Source of the DNA: JBDRGC01 sp043818215
GTDB taxonomy: Bacteria > Chloroflexota > Anaerolineae > Anaerolineales > UBA11858
DNA: 12,787 nt
Reading direction: 5' to 3'
Assembly: GCA_043818215.1 (NCBI GenBank)
Contig: JBDRGC010000032.1
Span: 1-12,787 of the forward strand
Shown: in pieces, positions 6,181 through 12,787 of the stretch
Layout: every line of letters starts with the position of its first letter
How positions within the stretch are numbered: position 1 is the first letter of the stretch
Program-made: the position numbers and the translations under genes
Notes under the pieces: model-generated
The model's input: the letters and a program-made list of their open reading frames with translations, nothing else
The model's database searches: none
Told to the model about the DNA's origin: nothing

Positions 6181-7670
6181 GGCAGATTGTTGACCCATAC
6201 TCGAAACCACTCCCCGCGTTCAGCAAAATCGCGGAATTCATCGAAACTTGTACCGCCCGGCGAGAGCAAAACCACATCGCCCGGCTCCACTATCTGCGCG
6301 GCGGCCAGCACTGCATCCTCCAAGCCATCGCAGCGGCTCACGGAAAAGTGACGGCTTCCATTGGGAATTTTCCCCAATGCCCGCCCCACTATATCACTAG
6401 CCTCACCAAATAAAATCAGATGATCTACTCGCTGGCGCACCAGGTCAGTGAAATCGTCCCAGGGCAGGTCTTTATCGCGGCCGCCGGCCAACAGAACCAG
6501 CGATTCATCGAACGAGCAGATGGCCGCCATGGCCCGTTCGGGGGCTGTGGCAATCGAGTCGTTATACCAATCGGCCCCGCCCCACGAGCGCACGAACTCC
6601 AGGCGGTGCTCCACGCCTTCGAAGCCTTCCACGCCGGCCCGCATGGCCTCCACCGACAAATCGGCAGCATGGGCAATTGCGCAGGCTGCTAAAACATTGA
6701 GCAGATTGTGCTCTCCCCGCAGGCGGACGATTTCGCGGGGGAACAAATCCTCGGCGGATTGGCCATCCCAAAAAGCGATCATCCCATCCCGCAGAAAAGT
6801 ACCAGACTGGCCCGCGGGAGGGCAGCCAAGCCCGAAGGATACCAGGCCGCCCCGAACAGATCCCGCCAATTCCCACGCTCCGGGGTCACTGCGTCCCAGC
6901 ACGGCCACGTCACTCTCAGCCTGATAATCCAGTATGCGAGCTTTGGCAGCCGTGTATGCTTCCATGGTGAGATGGCGGTCTAAATGGTTGGGTGTCACGT
7001 TGAGCACTGCGGCTACCTGGGGCGAGCGTGTCATGATTTCCAATTGAAAGCTGGATAATTCCATCACGGCTATATCACCAGCGGACATCTCGTCTATGCT
7101 TGCGATCAGAGGGTTGCCGATATTGCCGCCTATCCAATGGCGAATGGCGGGTGGCGAATGGCGAGTGGCGAGTGGCGAGTGGCGGGTGGCGGGTGGCGAG
7201 TTAGGGGTTAAAGGTTGCGAGTTAGGACTATCCCTAACTTCTAACTCCCTAACCCCTAACCTCCCAACTCCTGCCTCGCACATCCGCCCAACCAATATCG
7301 TGGTGGTGGTTTTGCCAGCTGAGCCGGTGATGCCGATCACTTTGCAGGGGGCGGCTTCCAAGAAAATCTGCGAGTCGTTCGAGAGCGGGATGCCGCGGGC
7401 CTGTGCCTCGACCACCAGCGGGATTGTGAGCGGGACGCCGCCCGAAATGCATAGCAAGTCGATGCCGTTCAGCAAGCTGAGCGGATGCCCGCCCAAGGCC
7501 CATTCGATGGGCAGATCGGCCAACGTAGCGCGCTCGGGCTGCAATTGTTCGGCTGCACGGCGGTCACTGAGCACCACCTGCGCCCCGCGTGAGGCCAGGC
7601 AGCGCGCCAGGGCCGTCCCCTGACGGGCGGCGCCGATAACAAGAACGCGTTGCGAAGTCCAATTTTTCAT
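6177..7670 (-). CDS. murD: UDP-N-acetylmuramoyl-L-alanine--D-glutamate ligase MurD, with repeat-encoded insert
   Basis: MurD adds D-Glu to UDP-MurNAc-L-Ala using ATP. Seen motifs are the P-loop GITGSAGKTTTT (113-124), GGNIGNPL (181-188), MELSSFQLE (203-211), VLNVTPNHLDRH, GVEHRLEFV, WYNDSIATAPERA, LLAGGRDKDLPW and LLSPGGTSFDEF. The product is 497 aa, against about 440-460 usually. The excess is a segment of about 45 residues (134-178) between the P-loop helix and the GGNIG strand, where family members have only a short turn. Its end reads SPPATRH SPLATRH SPPAIRH, a 7-residue repeat made by array D. The start MKNWTSQRVLVIG has only a weak ribosome site. The stop overlaps the ftsW ATG by 4 nt. 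All catalytic motifs are kept. Confidence 0.96.
   Translation of the reverse strand: MKNWTSQRVLVIGAARQGTALARCLASRGAQVVLSDRRAAEQLQPERATLADLPIEWALGGHPLSLLNGIDLLCISGGVPLTIPLVVEAQARGIPLSNDSQIFLEAAPCKVIGITGSAGKTTTTILVGRMCEAGVGRLGVRELEVRDSPNSQPLTPNSPPATRHSPLATRHSPPAIRHWIGGNIGNPLIASIDEMSAGDIAVMELSSFQLEIMTRSPQVAAVLNVTPNHLDRHLTMEAYTAAKARILDYQAESDVAVLGRSDPGAWELAGSVRGGLVSFGLGCPPAGQSGTFLRDGMIAFWDGQSAEDLFPREIVRLRGEHNLLNVLAACAIAHAADLSVEAMRAGVEGFEGVEHRLEFVRSWGGADWYNDSIATAPERAMAAICSFDESLVLLAGGRDKDLPWDDFTDLVRQRVDHLILFGEASDIVGRALGKIPNGSRHFSVSRCDGLEDAVLAAAQIVEPGDVVLLSPGGTSFDEFRDFAERGEWFRVWVNNLP
7135..7261. repeat. Heptamer array D inside murD (GAGTGGC / GGGTGGC, then CCCTAAC-like)
   Basis: From 7135 to 7197 nine 7-bp units (CAATGGC, GAATGGC, GGGTGGC, GAGTGGC) run in register. 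They continue into a degenerate 7-bp series of GAGTTAG, GGGTTAA, CCCTAAC and similar to about 7261. The second part is self-complementary: an 11-bp inverted repeat (7200-7210 with 7250-7260) encloses a 7-bp one (7220-7226 with 7233-7239). The array is translated in murD. Because 7 and 3 are coprime, three units (21 bp) make one heptapeptide repeat. Confidence 0.9.
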
Positions 7671-7697
7671 CTTGATTATTCGACCATCATGCTTACT

Positions 7698-7780
7698 GTC
7701 ATTGCGAGCGGTTTTTGCGAAGCAATCTCATCCTTGACAAGTGGGAGATTGCTTCAGCGATGAAGCTGCTTCGCAATGAC
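7698..7780. mobile_element. GTCATTGCGA-type palindromic element (MITE-like), copy 1
   Basis: These 83 bp have 10-bp terminal inverted repeats, GTCATTGCGA at the left and TCGCAATGAC at the right, and inner arms GAAGCAATCTC and GAGATTGCTTC around a centre containing CCTTGACAAGTGG. No ORF is present, so it would depend on a transposase in trans. Similar GTCATTGCGA palindromes are, from memory, scattered through many bacterial genomes. It occupies the gap between murD and mraY and would form a long hairpin in the mRNA ahead of murD. Confidence 0.85.
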
Positions 7781-7792
7781 ATCGCCGGATAG

Positions 7793-7832
7793 GGAGGAGA
7801 TTGCTTCAGCGGTAGCGCTGCTTCGCAATGAC
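7793..7832. mobile_element. Partial second copy (right half) of the same element
   Basis: GGAGATTGCTTCAGCGG through GCTTCGCAATGAC repeats the right half of copy 1, separated from it by about 12 bp. The left half is missing. Its internal AGCGGTAGCGCT can itself form a small hairpin. It ends 17 bp from the mraY stop codon. Confidence 0.8.
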
Positions 7833-7848
7833 ATTTTGGAGACGTATA

Positions 7849-8838
7849 CTACGTCATGGCGAAGGCCACGCCGATCATGGCGGCCAGCAGGCTGATCAGC
7901 CAAAAACGCTGTACGATCTGAGTTTCGCTCCAACCGGACAATTCGAAGTGGTGGTGCAGGGGCGTCATTTTGAAAAATCGCTTGCCGCCGGTCAGTTTGA
8001 AATAGGACACCTGAATGATCACGCTCACTATTTCACTAACCGGAATAATAGCAATCACAGGCAAAACTGCCCATTGACCTGTCATCAGGGCTACAACTGC
8101 CAGGGCGGCGCCTAAAGCCAGAGAGCCGGTATCGCCCATAAATAGCTGGGCGGGGTAGACGTTGAACCATAAAAAGCCAAAAAGCGCCCCAACCAATGTA
8201 AAACAGAAATGCGCCAGAAAGATCTGTCCCTGAATGAGAGAGATGCCGCCATAAGCAGCGAAGGCGGTGGCTGAAATCAACCCGGCCAGGCCATCGAGTC
8301 CGTCGGTAAAATTGATGGCGTTGGAAGTGGCCACAATGATAAATGTCGCAATCGGGATATACCAAAGCCCAATCTTGAACTCAATAACGAAGCCCGGAAG
8401 GTAGAGTTGGGGAGCATCCAGAATATGATACAGGCCAAAAGCAGTCACGAAGGCAATCGCCACTTGAAGGGCGAACTTGGTCCGTGCCCGCATTCCTTCG
8501 CCGCGGCCGCGCAAGCCCTCCCAATCATCCACTGCGCCCAGGATTGCAAAAGAAACCAATACTCCGAGGGGAAGCAGCACCGAGCGGCCCATGATGCGGG
8601 TATCCCCTATCACCGAAGTCGCATTCAATAAAATGGTCAGCAAAGCAACGGGCAAAATAACCAGCACACCGCCCATGGTTGGGGTTCCCAGTTTCGAGAA
8701 ATGGCGTTCAGGGCCTTCCACCCGAATAATTTCGCCGATCTTGAAACGCAAGAGAACGCGCAGCAAAGGATGGCCCCAAATCACGGTCAACAAAAAGCTA
8801 AAACCGGCCAAAGCCAGAGTCATCGAGGTTTGCGTCAT
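7849..8838 (-). CDS. mraY: Phospho-N-acetylmuramoyl-pentapeptide transferase MraY
   Basis: MraY moves phospho-MurNAc-pentapeptide from UDP to undecaprenyl phosphate, giving lipid I. The 329-residue polytopic protein (about ten membrane segments) shows KLGTPTMGG (49-57), AVDDWEGL (102-109) with the DD pair, INFTDGLDGLAG (175-186), FMGDTGSLALG (233-243) and MTPLHHHFELSGWSE (291-305), the HHH motif of the active site. The start MTQTSMTLAL is preferred over an upstream in-frame ATG at 8877. It overlaps the murF stop by 4 nt (ATGA) and has a GGAG ribosome site about 8 nt upstream, while the longer form would only add sequence that also codes for MurF. The stop lies next to the palindromic element. 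Confidence 0.96.
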   Translation of the reverse strand: MTQTSMTLALAGFSFLLTVIWGHPLLRVLLRFKIGEIIRVEGPERHFSKLGTPTMGGVLVILPVALLTILLNATSVIGDTRIMGRSVLLPLGVLVSFAILGAVDDWEGLRGRGEGMRARTKFALQVAIAFVTAFGLYHILDAPQLYLPGFVIEFKIGLWYIPIATFIIVATSNAINFTDGLDGLAGLISATAFAAYGGISLIQGQIFLAHFCFTLVGALFGFLWFNVYPAQLFMGDTGSLALGAALAVVALMTGQWAVLPVIAIIPVSEIVSVIIQVSYFKLTGGKRFFKMTPLHHHFELSGWSETQIVQRFWLISLLAAMIGVAFAMT

Positions 8839-10256
8839 TGACGGGTCTCCAAAACGGCGACAATGCGATCCATGCACATGCCGCGCGATCCCTTGACCAA
8901 AACCACATCATTTTCTTGCAGATGATCGCGTAGAAATTCAATCGCCTGGTCGCTGTCATCCAATTCGGTAATGGCTTGCCGCGGGAACCAGGCCTGACGA
9001 GCTGCGGTGGCGATCATACGGCCACGCTCGCCAATGGTCACGATCTCATCTGCCACTTCGGCGGCCCGGATGCCTACTTTTTCATGCCCTAAGCGCTCAT
9101 AACGGCCCAATTCCAGCATGTCGCCCAAGACCGCGATTTTGCGCCCATCCATTTCATCCAACAAATTGAGGGCCGCCAACATTGACTGCGGAGAGGCATT
9201 GTAGGTGTCGTCCAAAAGCAGCGCTCCGCTTTCGGCACGCACGGCCACCAAACGAAGCTGAGTATGCCCAGAGCGCAGCCCATTGACGATTTCTTGCCAG
9301 GTCAGTCCCTCGACCAAACCGACAGCAGCGGCTCGGAGGGCGGTATGCACAGAGTGACGGCCAATCAGCGGAACCCGCAGGTGCAAGATCTCGCTACGAT
9401 AGTGCAAGCGGAAACGGATACCTTCCAAGCCCAGGCCTTCAACCTGGTCGGCCCACAGGTCGGCGTGTGGTTCCAGTCCATAGTAAAACACACGCGCTTG
9501 TGTTTGCCCGGCCATATCGCGCACCCAGGGATCGTCGTAATTGAGGATGGCGACACCCTCGGGGGCCGGAGGCAGGGCCTGCACCAGTTCGGCTTTGCCG
9601 CGCGCAATGGCTTCCTGCGATCCCGCCCGTTCAGCGTGGACGGTTCCCACGTTGGTGACAACTCCCACTTGGGGTTTGGCGAGGTCGCACAGGAAAGCGA
9701 TTTCGCCGGGGACGTAAAGCCCCATTTCTAACACGGCTCGCTGGTGGCCTTCGCTCAGGCGCAGGATGGTAAGAGGCAGGCCTATTTCGTTGTTAAAATT
9801 GCCGGAATTTTTGAGGGTGCTGTATCTTTGCTCCAAAACAGAAGCGGCCAATTCTTTAGTGGTGGACTTGCCCACGCTCCCGGTGATGCCAATCACCCGC
9901 AGGTTCAGTTTGCGACGCCAGAAACGCGCAACTTGCTGTAAGGCCTGAAGGGTATCGTCGACGCGGATGGCAAGGGGAGCTTCCGGGGGTGCAATATCTT
10001 CGGGGCGGGCAACCACCCTCAAATCCAGCACGGGGTTGCCGCCGGAGGGGTCACGCTGCACGAAGGCAAAGCTGGCCCCACGGGCAAAGGCGTCCTCCAC
10101 AAAATCGTGTCCATCCACCCGCTCACCGGGCAGAGCCACGAATAGCGATCCCGGGATGGTGTACCGCGAGTCGATGAGTGCATCGGTAACGACTTGATCG
10201 GCCCACGGGGGGCGAATTCCAGTCAGGGCTTCGGTAATGTCTGCCAGGGTCAGCAT
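8835..10256 (-). CDS. murF: UDP-N-acetylmuramoyl-tripeptide--D-alanyl-D-alanine ligase MurF
   Basis: MurF adds D-Ala-D-Ala to the UDP-MurNAc-tripeptide, ending the cytoplasmic steps. The 473-residue product has the N-terminal MurF domain with DSRYTIPGSLFVAL (29-42), the P-loop GITGSVGKSTTKE (123-135), NFNNEIGLPLT (153-163), LEMGLYVPGEI (176-186), TNVGTVHAE (201-209), a GRHSVHTALRA segment (299-309), LLDDTYNASPQSM (347-359) and VLGDMLELGRYERLGHEKVG (376-395). All are typical of MurF rather than MurE. The first ATG of the frame, MLTLADI, fits the family start. A weak AGGA lies 10 nt upstream. The start is only 14 bp from heptamer array E, so the ribosome site is hemmed in by repeats. The stop overlaps mraY by 4 nt. 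Confidence 0.96.
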   Translation of the reverse strand: MLTLADITEALTGIRPPWADQVVTDALIDSRYTIPGSLFVALPGERVDGHDFVEDAFARGASFAFVQRDPSGGNPVLDLRVVARPEDIAPPEAPLAIRVDDTLQALQQVARFWRRKLNLRVIGITGSVGKSTTKELAASVLEQRYSTLKNSGNFNNEIGLPLTILRLSEGHQRAVLEMGLYVPGEIAFLCDLAKPQVGVVTNVGTVHAERAGSQEAIARGKAELVQALPPAPEGVAILNYDDPWVRDMAGQTQARVFYYGLEPHADLWADQVEGLGLEGIRFRLHYRSEILHLRVPLIGRHSVHTALRAAAVGLVEGLTWQEIVNGLRSGHTQLRLVAVRAESGALLLDDTYNASPQSMLAALNLLDEMDGRKIAVLGDMLELGRYERLGHEKVGIRAAEVADEIVTIGERGRMIATAARQAWFPRQAITELDDSDQAIEFLRDHLQENDVVLVKGSRGMCMDRIVAVLETRQ

Positions 10257-10270
10257 CTGGAAAGCATCCT

Positions 10271-10312
10271 AGGTGTCAGGTGTCAGGTGTCAGGTGTCAG
10301 GTGTCAGGTGTC
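10271..10312. repeat. Heptamer array E, 6 units (AGGTGTC)
   Basis: Six identical AGGTGTC units lie 14 bp upstream of the murF start codon. The last three bases (GTC) are also the first three bases of the GTCATTGCGA element that follows, so the two repeats are joined without a spacer. Perfect unit identity suggests a recent expansion. Confidence 0.93.
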
Positions 10313-10432
10313 ATTGCGAAGCAGTTCTATCGCTGAAGCAATCTCCTCCTTGACGAGTGGGAGATTGCTCACCTGCACTGCACCAAACGCAGTGCGGTGC
10401 AAGTGTCAGCGATAAAGCTGCTTCGCAATGAC
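10310..10432. mobile_element. GTCATTGCGA-type palindromic element, copy 2, with nested insertion
   Basis: This copy shares ends and inner arms with copy 1: GTCATTGCGA, GAAGCAATCTC, a centre with CCTTGACGAGTGG, GAGATTGCT and CTGCTTCGCAATGAC. It is interrupted after GAGATTGCT by 36 bp (10370-10405), after which the element resumes with TCAGCGATAAAGCTGC. The element and array E fill most of the 217-bp gap between ftsI and murF, the position where other dcw clusters often carry murE. Confidence 0.85.
10370..10405. mobile_element. 36-bp palindrome nested inside the element
   Basis: The insert starts CACCTGCACTGC and ends in CAAGTG. It has a 7-bp stem GCACTGC/GCAGTGC around a 7-nt loop (ACCAAAC). 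Its boundaries are clear because the uninterrupted copy at 7698-7780 reads straight through at this point. It looks like a separate small hairpin family that inserted into the larger one. Confidence 0.75.
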
Positions 10433-10473
10433 ATTAAAAAGTTTCTTTCATAAGTGCGTCTCACATGGGCAGG

Positions 10474-12240
10474 TCATGGCATTGCCATGCTTTGGCGTAC
10501 GGTATCGGGGGGCAGGTTCATCAGCACTACAAGCCGCTCGACTACTTGTTTGAAGACGGGGGCGGCCACCACTGAACCCCAGGGGGAACTGGTCGGTTTT
10601 TCTAGCCAGATATACACCAGGAATTGGGGGTCGTCCACCGGCCCCCATCCCACAAAGGAGGCATTGGTGGCGCTGCTGGTGTACCCGGAAGGGGTGGGGA
10701 TTTCTGCGGTTCCAGTCTTCCCCGCCACACGGTAGCCGGGCACTTGGGCTGAGGAGGCTTCCTCCTCCAAAGATACGGCCAGCATCTCTGTGAGTGTATG
10801 CGCCGTCTCTGCGGAAATGGGCACACTGGCAATTTGGGGAGGTGCATTATATTGGCGGTCGTTATCAACCACGGCGCTGAGAATATGCGGCACTACCATC
10901 TGACCGTCATTAGCAACCGCGGAGATGGCCATCAACATTTGTATCGGTGTAACCGAGATGCCCTGCCCGAACGCATTGGTGCCTAAGTCAGCTTCGTACC
11001 AATCGGAGTCTCCGGGGAGTTTGAGATGGCCGGGGACTTCTCCATCTAATTCGATACCTGTAAGATGGCCGAACCCAAAATCCTGCATATAGCTATAGAA
11101 ATGGGAGGCGCCCACTTGAGAGGAAACCCATGCCAGACAGACATTCAAGGAATGCTGCATGCACCCCAACATGGTCTGCGGCCCCCAGGCACCCCGATCC
11201 CAGTTGTAGATGGTGATGCCGCCAATATTGATCGAACCCGTGTCGATGAAAACCGTATCCGGGTCCACAACGCCACTGTCTAATGCGGCAGCCATGGTGA
11301 ACACTTTGAAGACTGAACCCGGCTCGTAACTGTGGATAGCCATATTGAAGAGCTGGTCTTCTTGAAAAACCTCGCTAACGCGCCAGTACTCATTCAAGTC
11401 CATGCGAGGGGTAGAGGCCATTGCCAATATCTCGCCTGTTTGGGGGTGCATCACAATGATAGTTCCCGCGTAGGCGCCATTTTGTTCGATGGCCGCATCG
11501 AGGATATCTTCGACGCTGGCCTGGATTTCACGATCCAGGGTCAGGATCAGGCTGATGCCAGCGGGGACATCTGGCAATTCAATGGCCCGGTTGGGATCTG
11601 ACGGGAACCAAACGGGTTCTGCTACTCCCGATAAGAGGTCATCGTAGCGGCCCTCAACCCCGAAGAAGCCTTCGAATTCCATATTGACGAACCCCAGAAC
11701 ATTGGATGCCAGGTTCTTCTCAGGGTAGCTGCGCTGCAAATACGGATTGAAAATCAGACCTCGCAAACTGTGAGGGGTTCCATCTGAACTGGTGCCGTTG
11801 TTAGCAGTATCTTCCTTGAGTTGAGCCATCAGCTCTATCAATTTTTCTATCTCGCCAGCAGAGGCGTTATTATCCAACACGCTGTAAACAGCCGTTTCAG
11901 AGGCAGGCTGACTGACCGCTGCATATACTTCACTGTAATCAAGCCCCAGCACAACACTTACGGCCAAAGCAATGGATTCGGGATTGTCGACATCTTGCAA
12001 CTCGACTCCGACTTCGTAAACGATTTCGTTGCCGGCCAATAGATGGCCCCAGCGGTCATAGATCTGGCCGCGCGCGGGGGTCAGGATATGCCACTCGCCA
12101 GAATACATCTCCTCTTGCTCACGGAACATATCGGCCTGGGGGCCAATTTGAATCCTGACTATCTGACCAATAATCAGGAAAATCACAAGCGCAAAAAAAG
12201 CACCCAGGCTGGTGTATCGCAAAGATTGTTCAGATTTCAT
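10474..12240 (-). CDS. ftsI: Septal peptidoglycan transpeptidase FtsI (class B PBP)
   Basis: This is a class B penicillin-binding protein that crosslinks peptidoglycan at the septum together with FtsW. The 588 residues comprise a short cytoplasmic tail, one membrane anchor (about 12-31), the dimerisation domain starting with PARGQIYDRWGHLLA (55-69), and the transpeptidase domain. That domain holds SVFK (309-312, nucleophile Ser309), SLN (364-366) and KTGTAE (508-513). No PASTA domain follows. The start MKSEQSLRYTS is chosen because it overlaps the ftsL stop by 4 nt (ATGA) and has GGGAG about 9 nt upstream. The frame continues upstream to 12294 but would only overlap ftsL. A PBP2-type elongation role is less likely next to ftsL and ftsW. 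Confidence 0.94.
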   Translation of the reverse strand: MKSEQSLRYTSLGAFFALVIFLIIGQIVRIQIGPQADMFREQEEMYSGEWHILTPARGQIYDRWGHLLAGNEIVYEVGVELQDVDNPESIALAVSVVLGLDYSEVYAAVSQPASETAVYSVLDNNASAGEIEKLIELMAQLKEDTANNGTSSDGTPHSLRGLIFNPYLQRSYPEKNLASNVLGFVNMEFEGFFGVEGRYDDLLSGVAEPVWFPSDPNRAIELPDVPAGISLILTLDREIQASVEDILDAAIEQNGAYAGTIIVMHPQTGEILAMASTPRMDLNEYWRVSEVFQEDQLFNMAIHSYEPGSVFKVFTMAAALDSGVVDPDTVFIDTGSINIGGITIYNWDRGAWGPQTMLGCMQHSLNVCLAWVSSQVGASHFYSYMQDFGFGHLTGIELDGEVPGHLKLPGDSDWYEADLGTNAFGQGISVTPIQMLMAISAVANDGQMVVPHILSAVVDNDRQYNAPPQIASVPISAETAHTLTEMLAVSLEEEASSAQVPGYRVAGKTGTAEIPTPSGYTSSATNASFVGWGPVDDPQFLVYIWLEKPTSSPWGSVVAAPVFKQVVERLVVLMNLPPDTVRQSMAMP

Positions 12241-12716
12241 GGTTTCGTACTCCCGATAGATGCAGCAGGTAAGGCTACTTCCTGTCTGATCCAATCTAAT
12301 AAAGATTGAGTGAAAGCTGGCGAGAGCGTGGGCGCAACTGTCACAAATGATTGCGGAGAGGAGGCTAAAACCGCTCGTGGGCGTTCCTCGTAACCAGCAA
12401 CGAGAATATATAGAATTTCATCAGATGCGGCCAGGTGGAAGCCCATCTCGGAGGCACGTTGTTCCATCTCTACTGCGGAGGTTAGAGATGCCAATTGCGA
12501 TTGCTTGTCGGCGATGTCCCTTTCCAGGTTCACAACTGTGTTGCGGTCTATTTGTATCTGACGTCCAATTGTAGCTGCCCTGGAGGTCACATTCAGATAA
12601 ATACCCGTTACTAAAGCGCATACCACCAACACAGCCAGAAACGTCCCAATCCCCTGAAGCTGTTTTCGCCACGGGGTTTGAGGATAAGCCTGGGTGATGC
12701 GAGAGATGTGGTTCAT
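12237..12716 (-). CDS. ftsL: FtsL-like cell division protein
   Basis: The 159-residue bitopic membrane protein has a basic N-terminal tail, one membrane helix (about 23-44, TFLAVLVVCALVTGIYL) and a heptad-like coiled coil (about 50-95) ending MEQRASEMGF, as in FtsL/DivIC-type proteins. These bridge FtsQ and the FtsW-FtsI pair in the divisome. Sequence identity in this family is low, so the call rests on topology and on its place directly before ftsI, with a 4-nt stop/start overlap. The C-terminal extension of about 60 residues, rich in Ser, Pro and Ala, is longer than usual. The ATG follows array F by 2 bp and has no purine-rich ribosome site. Confidence 0.8.
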   Translation of the reverse strand: MNHISRITQAYPQTPWRKQLQGIGTFLAVLVVCALVTGIYLNVTSRAATIGRQIQIDRNTVVNLERDIADKQSQLASLTSAVEMEQRASEMGFHLAASDEILYILVAGYEERPRAVLASSPQSFVTVAPTLSPAFTQSLLDWIRQEVALPAASIGSTKP

Positions 12717-12718
12717 GA

Positions 12719-12760
12719 GGTAGAGGGTAGAGGGTAGAGGGTAGAGGGCAGAGGGTAGAA
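12719..12760. repeat. Heptamer array F, 6 units (GGTAGAG)
   Basis: Six 7-bp units, GGTAGAG with one GGCAGAG and a final GGTAGAA, end 2 bp from the ftsL start codon. On the coding strand they read CTCTACC, a pyrimidine-rich leader without Shine-Dalgarno. The remaining 27 bp to the window edge hold nothing I can assign. Confidence 0.92.
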
Positions 12761-12787
12761 GCCCACCTTACTCCCCTATTTAGTATA

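Noticed and set aside
7135..7261. Intein or separate domain in MurD
   Set aside because: The insert is only about 45 residues, lacks splicing motifs and is fully explained by the heptamer array.
7690..7835. Rho-independent terminator between mraY and murD
   Set aside because: The hairpin belongs to a repeat element also found at 10310-10432 and is not followed by a U-tract on the minus strand. Downstream genes continue in the same operon.
10602..10868. Frameshift in ftsI
   Set aside because: The main ftsI frame is continuous from the ATG to the stop with all three catalytic motifs. The alternative frame is a shadow.
12761..12787. Possible -10 box (TATACT on the minus strand at 12782-12787) for ftsL
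   Set aside because: There is no -35 partner within the window, and a single hexamer in AT-rich sequence is too weak. The end of an upstream gene is equally possible.

Overview
This window is a division and cell wall (dcw) cluster read entirely on the minus strand. From right to left, in transcription order, it carries ftsL, ftsI (a class B penicillin-binding protein), murF, mraY, murD, ftsW, murG, a CvpA-like membrane protein gene, murC, a 60-codon unknown ORF and murB. The protein sequences, the cvpA-like gene between murG and murC, and the abundant short palindromic and 7-bp repeats suggest a member of the Chloroflexota, probably Anaerolineae. That placement is an inference from memory, not a search result. 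No transposase, tRNA, rRNA or CRISPR array is visible.

Layout. At the right end (12761-12787) are a few unassigned bases, then a 7-bp array (F) touching the ftsL start. ftsL and ftsI overlap by 4 nt (ATGA). A 217-bp gap follows, made of 7-bp array E and a GTCATTGCGA-type palindromic element that carries a second palindrome inside it. murF and mraY overlap by 4 nt. A 178-bp gap holds another copy and a half of the same palindromic element. murD and ftsW overlap by 4 nt, and murD carries an in-frame 7-bp array just after its P-loop. ftsW is split by an apparent one-base frameshift and its frame runs 80 nt into murG. A 64-bp gap between murG and cvpA is a local duplication that copied the cvpA start codon. 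cvpA and murC overlap by 1 nt. murC ends inside a tandemly duplicated 84-bp hairpin repeat. A 60-codon ORF, then 320 bp of 7/8-bp arrays (B and C), lead into murB, whose best start codon lies in the array and whose stop codon lies in yet another array (A). The left 112 bp are unassigned.

Function. The encoded enzymes cover UDP-GlcNAc-enolpyruvate reduction (MurB), addition of L-Ala, D-Glu and D-Ala-D-Ala (MurC, MurD, MurF), lipid I and lipid II synthesis (MraY, MurG), septal polymerisation and crosslinking (FtsW, FtsI), and an FtsL-like divisome scaffold. murE, which often sits between ftsI and murF, is not in the window.

The most unusual aspect is the repeat load. Nearly every gene joint that is not an overlap is filled by a different short repeat, and three essential genes (murB, murC, murD) have absorbed repeats into their reading frames. 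Six 7-bp tandem arrays with different unit sequences occur in 12.8 kb. Two insertions share one architecture: a 32-35 bp direct repeat flanking a 40-43 bp hairpin-bearing insert.
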